Shown here one piece after another: positions 37,394 through 46,182 of a stretch of DNA of 64,000 nucleotides. The notes below the pieces were generated by a model. That model did not search any database. It was not told where the DNA came from and saw only the letters and a list, made by a program, of their open reading frames with translations. The first letter of the stretch is position 1; every line of letters begins with the position of its first letter. Made by a program: the position numbers and the translations under genes. Origin of the DNA: Vibrio caribbeanicus ATCC BAA-2122 (GTDB lineage: Bacteria > Pseudomonadota > Gammaproteobacteria > Enterobacterales > Vibrionaceae); NCBI RefSeq assembly GCF_000165125.1, contig NZ_AEIU01000059.1, positions 62,001 through 126,000 of the forward strand, given 5' to 3'.

Positions 37394-37455
37394 CGTGCTC
37401 CTTTCATTCGAACTTAATAGCTATACTGGAAATCCATCGATGGGGTATTTAATAA

Positions 37456-37490
37456 CAAAAACGGCTCAATGCCAAAGCATTAAGCCGTTA
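37456..37490 (-). terminator. Rho-independent terminator after fabF
   Basis: Read on the minus strand: AACGGCTTAATGC, loop TTTG, GCATTGAGCCGTT, followed by TTTTGTTATT. The arms pair over 13 bases with one G-T pair. It marks the end of the fab transcript before pabC. Confidence 0.88.
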
Positions 37491-37513
37491 ATTCTCGGTG
37501 ACAGTCCAGTATT

Positions 37514-38755
37514 TTAAATTTTCTTAAATACTAGAGACCCGTTTGTACCGCCGAAACCAAAGGAATTACAAATTGCGTATTCCATTGATACTTCTTTAGC
37601 AGTGTGAGGAACGAGATCAATATCAAGATCATCTTCTGGATTGTCTAAGTTGATGGTTGGCGGAACAATTTGGTCTACCAAGGACATCACTGTGATTATC
37701 GCTTCTACCGAGCCTGCAGCACCGAGCAAATGGCCCGTCATAGATTTAGTCGAAGAAACTTTAACTTGTTGCGAACCTTCTTTGCCTAAAGCCCGCTTCA
37801 CACCTTTTATCTCGGCCACATCACCAGCTGGTGTAGACGTGCCGTGAGCATTAACGTAACCGACCTGAGTACCAATGATCCCTGCATCACGCATGGCGGC
37901 TTCCATCGCAAGAGCTCCACCGGAGCCATCTTCGCTTGGAGAAGTCATATGATAAGCATCACCTGACATACCGAAGCCCACTAACTCAGCGTAAATTTTA
38001 GCACCGCGAGCCTTAGCGTGCTCATATTCCTCGAGTACCATCATTCCAGCACCGTCACCTAGAACGAAACCATCACGATCTTTATCCCAAGGACGAGAAG
38101 CTTTTTCAGGTTCATCATTACGCGTAGACAGTGCCTTTGCTGCTCCAAAGCCAGCCATACCTAGAGGAGTAGATGCTTTTTCTGCACCTCCGGCAACCAT
38201 AGCCTCCGCATCGCCATATGCAATCATTCGTGCTGCATGGCCGATATTATGAAGGCCTGTTGTACACGCTGTTGAGATGGCAATATTTGGGCCACGCAAT
38301 CCACGCATAATAGATAAGTTACCTGCAACCATGTTAACGATGGTTGAAGGAACGAAAAATGGGCTTACCTTACGAGGTCCCTTGTCTACAAGTGCAGTGT
38401 GACCCGCCTCTATAAGATCGAGACCACCAATTCCTGAGCCAATAGCAACACCTATACGTGCTGCGTTATCTTCATTAACTTGTAAACCAGAATCATCAAG
38501 AGCTTGGATACCTGCTGCAATGCCGTATTGAATGAATAAATCCATTTTACGAGCATCTTTTTTCGACATGTAATCGGTGCAATCAAAGTCTTTGACTAGG
38601 CCTGCGAAACGAGTGGAAAAATTTTCAGTGTCGAAATGTTCAATACTAACAATACCACTCTTACCAGCGACTAGGTTTTTCCAAGAAGATTCTACTGTGT
38701 TGCCTACCGGTGACAACATACCCATGCCAGTGACAACAACACGACGCTTGGACAC
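37514..38755 (-). CDS. fabF: 3-Oxoacyl-ACP synthase II (FabF)
   Basis: Condenses malonyl-ACP with acyl-ACP in the elongation cycle of type II fatty acid synthesis; in E. coli it also sets temperature control of cis-vaccenate. The 413-residue product has the nucleophile C164 ([11 protein letters not shown]) and the two active-site histidines in [11 protein letters not shown] (about 304) and [11 protein letters not shown] (about 341). The C-terminal [12 protein letters not shown] is the usual acyl-KS signature. It follows acpP after a strong hairpin and is the last fab gene of the leftward cluster, ended by a terminator. Confidence 0.97.
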   Translation of the reverse strand: MSKRRVVVTGMGMLSPVGNTVESSWKNLVAGKSGIVSIEHFDTENFSTRFAGLVKDFDCTDYMSKKDARKMDLFIQYGIAAGIQALDDSGLQVNEDNAARIGVAIGSGIGGLDLIEAGHTALVDKGPRKVSPFFVPSTIVNMVAGNLSIMRGLRGPNIAISTACTTGLHNIGHAARMIAYGDAEAMVAGGAEKASTPLGMAGFGAAKALSTRNDEPEKASRPWDKDRDGFVLGDGAGMMVLEEYEHAKARGAKIYAELVGFGMSGDAYHMTSPSEDGSGGALAMEAAMRDAGIIGTQVGYVNAHGTSTPAGDVAEIKGVKRALGKEGSQQVKVSSTKSMTGHLLGAAGSVEAIITVMSLVDQIVPPTINLDNPEDDLDIDLVPHTAKEVSMEYAICNSFGFGGTNGSLVFKKI

Positions 38756-38811
38756 GATTTTACTCTCCGGAGTTAAAATTTTTTGAAAATATGAATAGTT
38801 CAGATAGAACT

Positions 38812-38833
38812 CAGGCGGCCAGAAGGCCGCCTG
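38812..38833 (-). terminator. Strong stem-loop between acpP and fabF
   Basis: A perfect 9-bp GC-rich inverted repeat, CAGGCGGCC (38812-38820) and GGCCGCCTG (38825-38833), closed by a tetraloop. On the minus strand it begins 9 bases after the acpP stop and has no T-run directly behind it. It is likely a partial terminator or an RNase-resistant 3' end that lets acpP mRNA exceed fabF mRNA. Confidence 0.75.
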
Positions 38834-38842
38834 GGTGAGATA

Positions 38843-39076
38843 TTACTGAGCGCTGTTTACGTAATCGATCGCAGCTTGAACAGTAGTGATTTTCTCAGCT
38901 TCGTCGTCTGGAATCTCAGTGTCAAATTCTTCTTCTAGAGCCATTACTAGTTCAACAGTGTCTAGAGAATCCGCACCTAGGTCGTCTACAAACGAAGCTT
39001 CGTTTTTAACTTCAGCGTCGTCTACACCTAGCTGTTCAACAATGATTTTCTTTACGCGTTCTTCGATGTTGCTCAT
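38843..39076 (-). CDS. acpP: Acyl carrier protein (AcpP)
   Basis: The small acidic carrier of growing acyl chains. The 77-residue product has the phosphopantetheine attachment serine S37 in the DSL motif ([19 protein letters not shown]) and the standard four-helix sequence. Length is identical to typical AcpP (77-78 aa). A good Shine-Dalgarno (AAAGGAAAAG) precedes the ATG. The 303-bp gap upstream suggests a dedicated strong promoter, and the GC-rich hairpin downstream fits with very high expression relative to fabF. Confidence 0.98.
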   Translation of the reverse strand: MSNIEERVKKIIVEQLGVDDAEVKNEASFVDDLGADSLDTVELVMALEEEFDTEIPDDEAEKITTVQAAIDYVNSAQ

Positions 39077-39379
39077 TTTTCTTTTCCTTTACAGATTTCG
39101 CTTAATGCGATGATTCAGTAGTTTATTCGAACTAATGAAAGTTGCAAGAGGGGTCTTGCTGGTCAAACCACAATTTTAGCGATTTTAACCGAAATTCAAC
39201 ACATTTTTGATATAAATCATGCACAAATGTTGTGCACCTTTACATCTCTAACCGCAAACTATAGGCGATTTTTATGACAATAAATAGCTAAATTAAAGAT
39301 ATTCAGTAAAATTTATTCTATTCGTAGAAATTTGAATGAAATTTTATGTAATCCGCATTCAAAATTACAAATGAATCAA
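39077..39379. promoter_or_regulatory. 303-bp acpP upstream region with two small palindromes
   Basis: The gap between fabG and acpP has no credible ORF. It holds two perfect small inverted repeats: GCAAGA-gggg-TCTTGC at 39142-39157 and TGCACAA-atg-TTGTGCA at 39220-39236. These could be operators for acpP control or an mRNA processing point after fabG. I could not match either to FadR or FabR consensus sites. Confidence 0.5.
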
Positions 39380-40114
39380 TTAAACCATGTACATCCCGCC
39401 ATTTACATGCAAAGTTTCACCAGTAATGTACGCTGCTTCTGGCGATGCTAAGAAGACAACAGCTGATGCAATTTCACGTGGGTCTCCGAGACGACCTGCA
39501 GGCACATTCGCCAATGTCGTAGCTCTTTGATCATCATTCAATGCTTTAGTCATGTCCGTTTCAATAAAGCCGGGCGACACTGTGTTCACTGTGACGCCGC
39601 GTGACGCAACCTCACGAGCCATAGATTTGGTAAAACCAATCACACCAGCTTTCGCTGCAGCGTAGTTAGCTTGACCCGCGTTGCCCATAGTACCAACAAC
39701 TGAGCCAACATTAATAATACGACCAGCACGTTTTTTCATCATGCCACGTAAAACTGCTTTTGACATACGGTATATAGGTGTCAGATTAGTATCGATAATG
39801 TCATTCCATTCATCATCTTTCATTCGCATCAATAAGTTATCACGGGTAATACCCGCGTTGTTAACTAGCACATCAATAGCGCCAAACTCATCATTGATGG
39901 TCTTTAACGTCGCTTCAATAGACTCAACATCAGTCACATTGAGCGCTAATCCGCGTCCCTTATCACCCAAGTAATCACTGATAGCTGCAGCACCAGTTTC
40001 TGAGGTCGCTGTGCCTATAACCGTGGCACCACGTTCAACCAAAAGCTCTGCAATGGCACGACCGATACCGCGGCTTGCACCTGTTACAAGTGCAATTTTA
40101 CCCTCTAAATTCAT
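39380..40114 (-). CDS. fabG: 3-Oxoacyl-ACP reductase (FabG)
   Basis: NADPH-dependent reduction of 3-oxoacyl-ACP in fatty acid elongation. The 244-residue SDR protein shows the TGASRGIGRAIAELL nucleotide loop, NNAGITRDNLLMRM, the catalytic serine in NVGSVVGTMGN and YAAAKAGVIGF with the YxxxK pair, plus the C-terminal ITGETLHVNGGMYMV. The frame is open to TTG 40132, but the family starts MNxEGKIALVTGA, so ATG 40114 gives the standard 244 residues; the ATG one codon earlier is also possible. It lies 24 bases after fabD. Confidence 0.97.
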   Translation of the reverse strand: MNLEGKIALVTGASRGIGRAIAELLVERGATVIGTATSETGAAAISDYLGDKGRGLALNVTDVESIEATLKTINDEFGAIDVLVNNAGITRDNLLMRMKDDEWNDIIDTNLTPIYRMSKAVLRGMMKKRAGRIINVGSVVGTMGNAGQANYAAAKAGVIGFTKSMAREVASRGVTVNTVSPGFIETDMTKALNDDQRATTLANVPAGRLGDPREIASAVVFLASPEAAYITGETLHVNGGMYMV

Positions 40115-40138
40115 CATTTCTATAATCCTCAAAACTGA

Positions 40139-41065
40139 CTAAGACCTGGCGGCTTCTAATGATGTAACATCATTGACAGCTGCACCGCTGAGTGTTTTTA
40201 CAATTCGTTTAGTAAGCCCTGTTAATACTTTGCCTGGACCAAGTTCAAGCAACTTTTCGACATCTTGTTGTGCCATAAGTTCTACACTCTCAGTCCAACG
40301 AACAGGGCTGTATAATTGGCGAACCAAAGCATCTTTAATTTTTTCTGGGTCTGTCTCAGCAATCACATCAACATTATTAATAACTGGTAGATTCGGCAGT
40401 TTAAATTCAATTGTTTCAAGAGCCATCGCTAACTTATCGGCCGCAGGTTTCATCAGGGCACAATGTGATGGTACTGATACAGGAAGTGGCAGTGCACGTT
40501 TTGCTCCTGCTTCTTTACAAAGTATCGCTGCCCTTTCTACTGCATCTTTACTACCTGCAATAACGACTTGGCCCGGTGAATTGTAGTTGACCGGTGAGAC
40601 AACGTCGTCTTGTGCTGCTTCCGAGCAAGCCTTGGCAATAAGATCATCGCTGAGACCAATGATGGCGTACATAGCGCCCGTGCCAGACGGAACAGCTTCT
40701 TGCATCAAGCGGCCACGCAATTCTACAAGCTTAACGGCTTCTCTAAAGTCAACAACTCCAGCACAAACAAGTGCAGAATACTCACCTAAACTATGCCCAG
40801 CGAGATTTGCAGGCTGCTCAAAACCCAACTCTTGCCAAACACGCCAAATCGCAACGGAGGCAGTTAAGAGAGCTGGTTGGGTTCGAAAAGTCTGATTTAA
40901 GTCTTCAACGGGGCCATTCTGAACCAAAGCCCACAAATCATAGCCAAGTACATCAGAGGCTTCATCGAAGGTTTGTTTTACCACATTATATTGTTCGCCA
41001 AGCTCTGCAAGCATCCCTACAGATTGGGAGCCTTGACCTGGAAATACAATAGCAAACTTGCTCAT
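40139..41065 (-). CDS. fabD: Malonyl-CoA-ACP transacylase (FabD)
   Basis: Loads malonyl groups from CoA onto ACP. The 308-residue product has the QGSQSVGML motif near the N-terminus, the nucleophile S92 in LAGHSLGEYSALV, and the partner histidine in VSVPSHCALMKPA (about 201). Length matches E. coli FabD (309). It lies downstream of fabH after a 66-bp gap that contains a stem-loop, and 24 bases before fabG. Confidence 0.97.
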   Translation of the reverse strand: MSKFAIVFPGQGSQSVGMLAELGEQYNVVKQTFDEASDVLGYDLWALVQNGPVEDLNQTFRTQPALLTASVAIWRVWQELGFEQPANLAGHSLGEYSALVCAGVVDFREAVKLVELRGRLMQEAVPSGTGAMYAIIGLSDDLIAKACSEAAQDDVVSPVNYNSPGQVVIAGSKDAVERAAILCKEAGAKRALPLPVSVPSHCALMKPAADKLAMALETIEFKLPNLPVINNVDVIAETDPEKIKDALVRQLYSPVRWTESVELMAQQDVEKLLELGPGKVLTGLTKRIVKTLSGAAVNDVTSLEAARS

Positions 41066-41091
41066 TAACTTTTCCTTTAATCAAAGTAATA

Positions 41092-41111
41092 GAGGTGTCT
41101 CGCGACACCTC
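41092..41111 (-). other. Stem-loop between fabH and fabD
   Basis: A perfect 8-bp inverted repeat, GAGGTGTC (41092-41099) and GACACCTC (41104-41111), with a 4-base loop and no T-tract on the minus strand. It is likely an mRNA processing or stability element inside the fab operon rather than a full terminator. Confidence 0.6.
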
Positions 41112-41131
41112 GTAGATGAATTCTCATTAGG

Positions 41132-42082
41132 CTAAAACTTAACTAGGGCAGAGCCCCAAGTGAAGCCTCCACCAAATGCCTCAAGTAATAGCGTCTGACC
41201 ACGTTTAATGCGGCCGTCTCGAACCGCTTCGTCCATCGCTGTCGGTATCGTTGCAGCAGAAGTATTGCCGTGTTTATCTAACGTAATAACGACTTGGTCC
41301 AAAGACATTGACAGTTTTTTGGCCGTAGCCGAAATAATGCGGTAGTTAGCTTGATGTGGAACTAACCAGTCAAGCTCAGATTTATGCATATCGTTGGCCT
41401 CTAAAGTATCTTTTACCAGCTTAGATAGCTGAGTCACGGCAACTTTAAATACCTCATTACCGGCCATATGCAGCCATTTATCTGTGTCTTCACCCCGTTT
41501 TGGTGCTTCAGCACTTAATAATTCACCAAAACGGCCATCTGAGTAAATGTGGGTAGAAAGTATCCCTGGCTCATCGCTTTGACCGACAACCATTGCTCCT
41601 GCACCATCACCGAACAGAATGATAGTAGAACGGTCTGTCGGATCACACAGTTGAGATAAAACATCAGCACCGATAACCAAAACATTTTTACACATGCCCG
41701 TTTTGACATGCTGATCTGCAACTGAGAGAGCATAAACGAAACCAGAGCACGCAGCAGCCAAATCAAAAGCAGGACAACCCTTGATACCGAGCTTCGCTTG
41801 AACTTGGCAAGCGGATGAAGGAAAGTTGTGACTACCACTGGTGGTTGCGACAATAACTAAATCAATGTCATTTCTATCGATCCCAGCCATTTCAATCGCT
41901 TTTTCAGCCGCAAGATAGCCCATCTCAGCAACCGTTTCATTTTTATCAGCGATGCGGCGTTCTCTAATACCCGTTCGAGCAACAATCCATTCATCACTTG
42001 TATCTACCATTTTCTCAAGATCTGCATTTGTGCGAATCTGAGATGGCAGGTAGCTGCCAGTACCTAAAATTTTGCTATACAT
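41132..42082 (-). CDS. fabH: 3-Oxoacyl-ACP synthase III (FabH)
   Basis: Starts fatty acid synthesis by condensing acetyl-CoA with malonyl-ACP. The 316-residue product has the nucleophile C112 ([13 protein letters not shown]), histidine in [11 protein letters not shown] (about 244) and asparagine in KHGNTSAAT (about 274), the complete FabH triad. Length equals E. coli FabH (317) within one residue. It follows plsX with 5 bases between stop and start, so the two are almost certainly co-transcribed. Confidence 0.97.
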   Translation of the reverse strand: MYSKILGTGSYLPSQIRTNADLEKMVDTSDEWIVARTGIRERRIADKNETVAEMGYLAAEKAIEMAGIDRNDIDLVIVATTSGSHNFPSSACQVQAKLGIKGCPAFDLAAACSGFVYALSVADQHVKTGMCKNVLVIGADVLSQLCDPTDRSTIILFGDGAGAMVVGQSDEPGILSTHIYSDGRFGELLSAEAPKRGEDTDKWLHMAGNEVFKVAVTQLSKLVKDTLEANDMHKSELDWLVPHQANYRIISATAKKLSMSLDQVVITLDKHGNTSAATIPTAMDEAVRDGRIKRGQTLLLEAFGGGFTWGSALVKF

Positions 42083-42087
42083 GAAGA

Positions 42088-43113
42088 CTAATAATGCCTC
42101 TCGAGTAAAATCGCTTCCAAACGATCGCTAATACGGCTTGGTACCTGAAGTTTAACCTGTTGAATAGCCTCACCAATTGCATTAGTGACAGCTTCAACAT
42201 TGGCACTTCCGTGGCTTTTAATTACAATGCCACGCAATCCTAACAAACTTGCGCCATTATACTGGTCGGGGTTCAGCGTTTTTAGTGCATTAAATGCACT
42301 GGAAAATAGTTTTTGGGCAATCCAGCCTTTCCAAGACTTCGACGTGATACTGGTTCTTAACTTTTCTATAAAAAGTTGAGCAGTCCCTTCACATGCTTTT
42401 AAACAAACGTTACCCACAAAACCATCACACACGATGACATCTACTTTATCAGACAGTAACTGGTTGCCTTCTATATAACCCGTAAAATTAATCGATTGAG
42501 TTTCCGAAAGCATTTCGGCACAGCGCTTAACTAAATCGTTGCCTTTTATTTCCTCAGCACCAATATTCAACAGTGCAACTCGAGGACGCCGATGAATATA
42601 TTGCTCTACCAAACAATTCCCCATAACAGCAAACTGGAAAAGCGCTTCAGCATCACTCGATACATTCGCTCCGAGGTCGAGCATCCAACTCCGGCCGCCA
42701 GAAGAAGTTGGAAGTGCGGAGATGAGGGCTGGCCTTTCAACTCCGGGTAAAAGCTTCAGTTTAAATCGAGAAAGCGCCATCAATGCACCGGTATTTCCAC
42801 TGCTTACGCAGGCATCCGCTTGGTGAGTAGCGACTAAATCTATTGCTCTACCCATAGAGCTACCATGATGATGACGAAGAGCCAGTGATGGTTTTTCACT
42901 GTCGGAGATGACTTTTTCTGTATGCTGAATGCTCAAACGCTCACTTGGTTGAGTACCCAATGCGGAAAGTTGAGAGGAAATCGTAGAGTGATCGCCTATG
43001 AGAATCACTTTAAGCTCCGGAAAATGTGACAATGCCTGCACGGCGGCAGGCACTGTTACGCTGGGCCCTAAGTCCCCGCCCATTGCATCAAGTGCAACGG
43101 TAATCATATTCAA
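42088..43113 (-). CDS. plsX: Phosphate acyltransferase PlsX
   Basis: Makes acyl-phosphate from acyl-ACP, the first committed step that feeds PlsY in phospholipid synthesis. The 341-residue product begins with the family signature [19 protein letters not shown] and contains [27 protein letters not shown] and the [16 protein letters not shown] segment. It is downstream of rpmF by 9 bases and immediately upstream of fabH, the usual gammaproteobacterial order (yceD-rpmF-plsX-fabH). Confidence 0.96.
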   Translation of the reverse strand: MNMITVALDAMGGDLGPSVTVPAAVQALSHFPELKVILIGDHSTISSQLSALGTQPSERLSIQHTEKVISDSEKPSLALRHHHGSSMGRAIDLVATHQADACVSSGNTGALMALSRFKLKLLPGVERPALISALPTSSGGRSWMLDLGANVSSDAEALFQFAVMGNCLVEQYIHRRPRVALLNIGAEEIKGNDLVKRCAEMLSETQSINFTGYIEGNQLLSDKVDVIVCDGFVGNVCLKACEGTAQLFIEKLRTSITSKSWKGWIAQKLFSSAFNALKTLNPDQYNGASLLGLRGIVIKSHGSANVEAVTNAIGEAIQQVKLQVPSRISDRLEAILLERHY

Positions 43114-43122
43114 AGGTCAACC

Positions 43123-43293
43123 TTACTTGTTGATAACCTTTTTGCCACGGTAGTAACCTTCTGCAGTTACGTTGTGACGTAGGTGAGTTTCACCTGAAGT
43201 TGCGTCTACAGATAGTGCAGCTGTAGTTAGGGCATCGTGTGAACGACGCATACCACGCATTGAACGAGATTTCTTACTCTTTTGTACGGCCAT
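43123..43293 (-). CDS. rpmF: 50S ribosomal protein L32 (RpmF)
   Basis: A 56-residue basic ribosomal protein read directly from the minus strand: it begins [18 protein letters not shown] and ends in [10 protein letters not shown] before a TAA. The sequence agrees with gammaproteobacterial L32 (56-57 aa). It lies between yceD (31 bases upstream) and plsX (9 bases downstream), linking ribosome and lipid synthesis genes in one transcript. It is short enough to be missed by length-filtered ORF lists. Confidence 0.97.
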   Translation of the reverse strand: MAVQKSKKSRSMRGMRRSHDALTTAALSVDATSGETHLRHNVTAEGYYRGKKVINK

Positions 43294-43324
43294 TGACCCT
43301 ACTCCTGTGTTGATGCTTAAAAAA

Positions 43325-43849
43325 TTACTTTTTTAAGCTCTTTAAAACGTCAAATGGATTTGGTTTCTCTTCCACAATTTCTTCTGGAATTTCGCCAAAC
43401 ACCATGTTATCTGAATCAACGCTACAGTCCGCTTCATCATGCATTGCTATCTGAGGCAAATTTAGAATAAACTCGTCTTCAACTAACTGTATTAGGTCGA
43501 CTTCACCGTACTCGTTAAGATCTACCAAATCGTACTCTTCCGGTGCTTCCTCTTCAGTTTTTTCACCGCGGTACGGTGTATAAGTGAAGTGGACTTCGCT
43601 TTCATGTGCGAAAACCTCATTACAGCGTTGACACTCTAAACCGACTTCGATGTTAGCTTTACCAGAGATAACAACGAGTCGCTGCTCATCTAAATCAAAT
43701 GACAATGACACTTGAGCGTCGCGTTTCACGCCTTCGACCGACTCCGTTAAGCGCTTAAAAAGACTGACTTGGATGATACCATCAAAATCAAGGCGTTTCT
43801 GGGCAGCTCGTGTTGGGTCAACCGTTCGCGGTATTTTTACCTTTTGCAT
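43325..43849 (-). CDS. yceD: YceD (DUF177) protein
   Basis: A 174-residue acidic protein of the YceD/DUF177 family. It contains the two-cysteine motif [10 protein letters not shown] (about 72-81) and a second cysteine near [10 protein letters not shown]. coli YceD (173 aa) has the same length and layout. The family is conserved next to rpmF across bacteria and is involved in 23S rRNA processing or accumulation in plants and bacteria as reported for DUF177, so a ribosome role is likely but not shown here. It is the first gene of the leftward cluster, divergent from maf with about 150 bases between starts. Confidence 0.92.
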   Translation of the reverse strand: MQKVKIPRTVDPTRAAQKRLDFDGIIQVSLFKRLTESVEGVKRDAQVSLSFDLDEQRLVVISGKANIEVGLECQRCNEVFAHESEVHFTYTPYRGEKTEEEAPEEYDLVDLNEYGEVDLIQLVEDEFILNLPQIAMHDEADCSVDSDNMVFGEIPEEIVEEKPNPFDVLKSLKK

Positions 43850-43996
43850 AGGGCGCGAATTTTATCTTCCAAATCGTTTTGAGTCAAAGAAAAAGGCGAA
43901 AAAAGTGCAGTTTTTTTCCTTTTAACGAATAGAGCTGGTTTCAAGTACTCAATTTGCATTAAGCTTGACTGACTTTATAGGCCAGCTTTAAGAACT

Positions 43997-44578
43997 ATGT
44001 CAATCTATTCCATTGTTTTAGCATCGACTTCTCCCTTTCGCCAGCAACTCCTCAAAAAGCTCGCGATTCCATTTGATACTGCCTCTCCTAATTTTGATGA
44101 GACACCACTGCCAAACGAAGATCCTTTAGAGTTGGTAAAGCGACTCGCGATAGGCAAGGCGCAATCATGTACAACGGAAAAACCAAGCCTAATTATCGGT
44201 AGTGATCAAGTTTGCGTTATCGATGGTGACATTATCGGCAAACCACTAAATCGTGCCAAAGCCATCGAACAACTATCACGGCAAAGCGGAAGAAAAATTC
44301 AATTCTATACAGGATTGGCGGTGTATAACACAGTGACAAACAAAACCAATGTCAAAGTCGATACTTTTACCGTTTACTTCCGTTCTCTATCCCAGAAAAA
44401 AATTGAGCACTACATTGATAAAGAACAACCCTTTTACTGTGCTGGTAGCTTTATGTGTGAGGGGCTAGGCATCGCACTATTTGAAAGACTTGAGGGCAAA
44501 GACCCCAATACATTGATTGGTCTACCTTTAATCGACCTCGTGGATATGCTCGAAGAACAAGGCATTGAAATTCTCTAA
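43997..44578 (+). CDS. yceF: Maf-like nucleotide pyrophosphatase YceF
   Basis: A house-cleaning NTP pyrophosphatase of the Maf family; E. coli YceF prefers 7-methyl-GTP. The 193-residue product has the N-terminal ASTSPFRQQLLKKL motif, PNFDETPLPNEDP, the catalytic SDQVCVIDGDIIGKP segment, and the C-terminal LIGLPLIDLVDML. The length (194 in E. coli) and the place divergent from yceD support YceF rather than Maf/YhdE. In E. coli the next gene on the far side is rluC; here about 10.5 kb of other DNA separates them. Confidence 0.94.
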   Translation: MSIYSIVLASTSPFRQQLLKKLAIPFDTASPNFDETPLPNEDPLELVKRLAIGKAQSCTTEKPSLIIGSDQVCVIDGDIIGKPLNRAKAIEQLSRQSGRKIQFYTGLAVYNTVTNKTNVKVDTFTVYFRSLSQKKIEHYIDKEQPFYCAGSFMCEGLGIALFERLEGKDPNTLIGLPLIDLVDMLEEQGIEIL

Positions 44579-44595
44579 GCGAATTAAAAGTGATA

Positions 44596-44861
44596 TATAC
44601 CCAAGTGACTTCAAAATGCAGGATTCAGAGCGATACCACAGTGTTGAGTTCAAGGAAAATAACGCAGCGGAATAGTGAGCTCTTACCAAGTTATTTGACG
44701 ATGAAATCGGCGCTGTTGCACGCTCCCGAATGGCGAGTTGTCTTGCTTTACATACGTCGTTACCGATTTTCAATTTAGATGACTAGATTTTCAAATCGTT
44801 GCCTTGCCCGTAAAGCAAATCATTCTCGCTGAACCTAGCATCTTGAGGTTACTTGGGTATA
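44596..44861. repeat. Palindromic MITE-like Vibrio repeat, 266 bp
   Basis: The element starts TATACCCAAGTGACTTCAAA and ends in the near-complement ...ACTTGGGTATA, with terminal inverted repeats of about 38 bases that differ at only a few positions by eye. The interior (44634-44820) codes for nothing credible. The right end recurs as a solo copy at 2548-2622, and further fragments are at 44858-44893, 53000-53045 and weakly at 48651-48683. Multiple copies, matching ends and lack of a transposase fit a non-autonomous miniature element; I saw no clear target-site duplication. Confidence 0.75.
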
Positions 44862-44893
44862 ACCAAGTGACTTCAAGAGATAGGATTCAGTTC
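44858..44893 (+). repeat. Solo terminal arm of the MITE-like repeat
   Basis: TATAACCAAGTGACTTCAAG and the following GATAGGATTCAG repeat the left end of the preceding element in the same orientation, sharing its last four bases. It breaks off at about 44893, suggesting a second nested or adjacent insertion that has decayed. Confidence 0.65.
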
Positions 44894-45025
44894 GTTGTCA
44901 GTGAGGAAGATTGTCTTAACTTGAAAAGTACCACGTTGTTTTAACAAATAAATCAATGAGACGGAATGAAGAACTTTTGATAAGCTGAAGAAACCCTAAA
45001 ATTAACTTATCGAGAGCATTAAGCC

Positions 45026-45940
45026 ATGCTCAGTGTTGTCATCATCGATTACCCTAATGCACTGCAGAGTGCTGTCCACGGGTTAAAGGAACTGTTTTTA
45101 TTAGCCAACGATTGTCTGGAGCAAAACGATTCTCCTCAACTCTTTGCCATCAACATACTTAAACCCTCTGACACATCGGCTCAAGACACCAGTGGTCATA
45201 TTGTGATTGTTCCACCTAGTCTGGGAGGCGACTATTATCTCACACCTGAGCCGATATTAACTACCTACCTTACCCGGGTACATGAAGCTGGTTCTCTATT
45301 ATGTTCGGCATGTGCAGGCAGTTTTATTCTTGCCAATAGTGGGTTGCTCAAAAACCGTCAAGCAACGACCCATTGGCACTTTGAAAAAACGTTTCGCCAA
45401 GCCTACCCCGACGTAAACTTAGACACAGAGCGACTACTTATCAACGATGGAGATATTATTACTGCTGGCGGGCTGATGTCATGGGTAGACTTAGGGCTAG
45501 AGATTGTTGCAAGATTCACCAAACCACATATCATGCGCCAAGTGGGTAAATTCCTCATTGTCGATACTGCAAAGCGAGAACAGCGCTATTATCAGAGCTT
45601 TAACCCGCCATTCGACCATGGGAATCACTCGATAATAAAAGTGCAGCACCATATCCAAATAAGTTATCAGTCGTCCCTAAATATTAGAGAGTTAGCTCAG
45701 ATGGCCTTCATGAGTGAACGTACGTTTCTTAGGCAATTTCTTCAAATTACGGGATATAAACCGACTCAATATATCCAGCGAGTACGGATTCAAAAAGCGT
45801 GTGAGCTACTCGAAAGTAGCTCACACAGCGTGGAAACCATTACGCAAATGGTTGGTTACGAAAATGCCAATAGCTTTCGCAAAGTCTTTCAAAAAATTAT
45901 GGGGTTGAGTCCATCAGCTTTTCGAGCAAGATTTGCCTAG
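45026..45940 (+). CDS. GlxA-type AraC regulator with DJ-1/PfpI domain
   Basis: A 304-residue transcription regulator in two parts. Residues 1 to about 185 form a DJ-1/PfpI (class I amidotransferase-like) domain with the nucleophile-elbow-like SLLCSACAGSFILANSGLL and the QATTHWHFEKTF segment. The C-terminal ~95 residues are an AraC/XylS double helix-turn-helix (LNIRELAQMAFMSERTFLRQF, then VETITQMVGYENANSFRKVFQK and GLSPSAFR). This is the GlxA/ArgR-type architecture that often controls amine or amino acid catabolism. It is the first gene after the repeat in the maf-rluC block, and its target is not evident; the oligopeptidase gene downstream is a possible one. Confidence 0.9.
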   Translation: MLSVVIIDYPNALQSAVHGLKELFLLANDCLEQNDSPQLFAINILKPSDTSAQDTSGHIVIVPPSLGGDYYLTPEPILTTYLTRVHEAGSLLCSACAGSFILANSGLLKNRQATTHWHFEKTFRQAYPDVNLDTERLLINDGDIITAGGLMSWVDLGLEIVARFTKPHIMRQVGKFLIVDTAKREQRYYQSFNPPFDHGNHSIIKVQHHIQISYQSSLNIRELAQMAFMSERTFLRQFLQITGYKPTQYIQRVRIQKACELLESSSHSVETITQMVGYENANSFRKVFQKIMGLSPSAFRARFA

Positions 45941-46182
45941 ACACTTGCGCTTTAGGCTATGGAAAGAAGTTTATGTAATCTTATAATTAGGTAACTCATT
46001 GATGCAGATTTACAGTATTTCATCTGGGTTCCAATCTTAAATCGTTGAATTTGATCAAACGCATCGAACCTGCTAACTTAATATACTAAACTGTTGATTT
46101 TATTGTAAATGATTTATATTCCAAAACGTTTGGATAGTCACAGCACTGGTAGAAATTTAGTTGTCATTTTAAGGAAGAATAG

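Noticed and set aside
44528-44773. 81-codon minus-strand ORF and 62-codon plus-strand ORF (44590-44778) over the MITE-like repeat
   Set aside because: Both lie within the repeat sequence, lack recognisable domains and are explained by the palindromic element.
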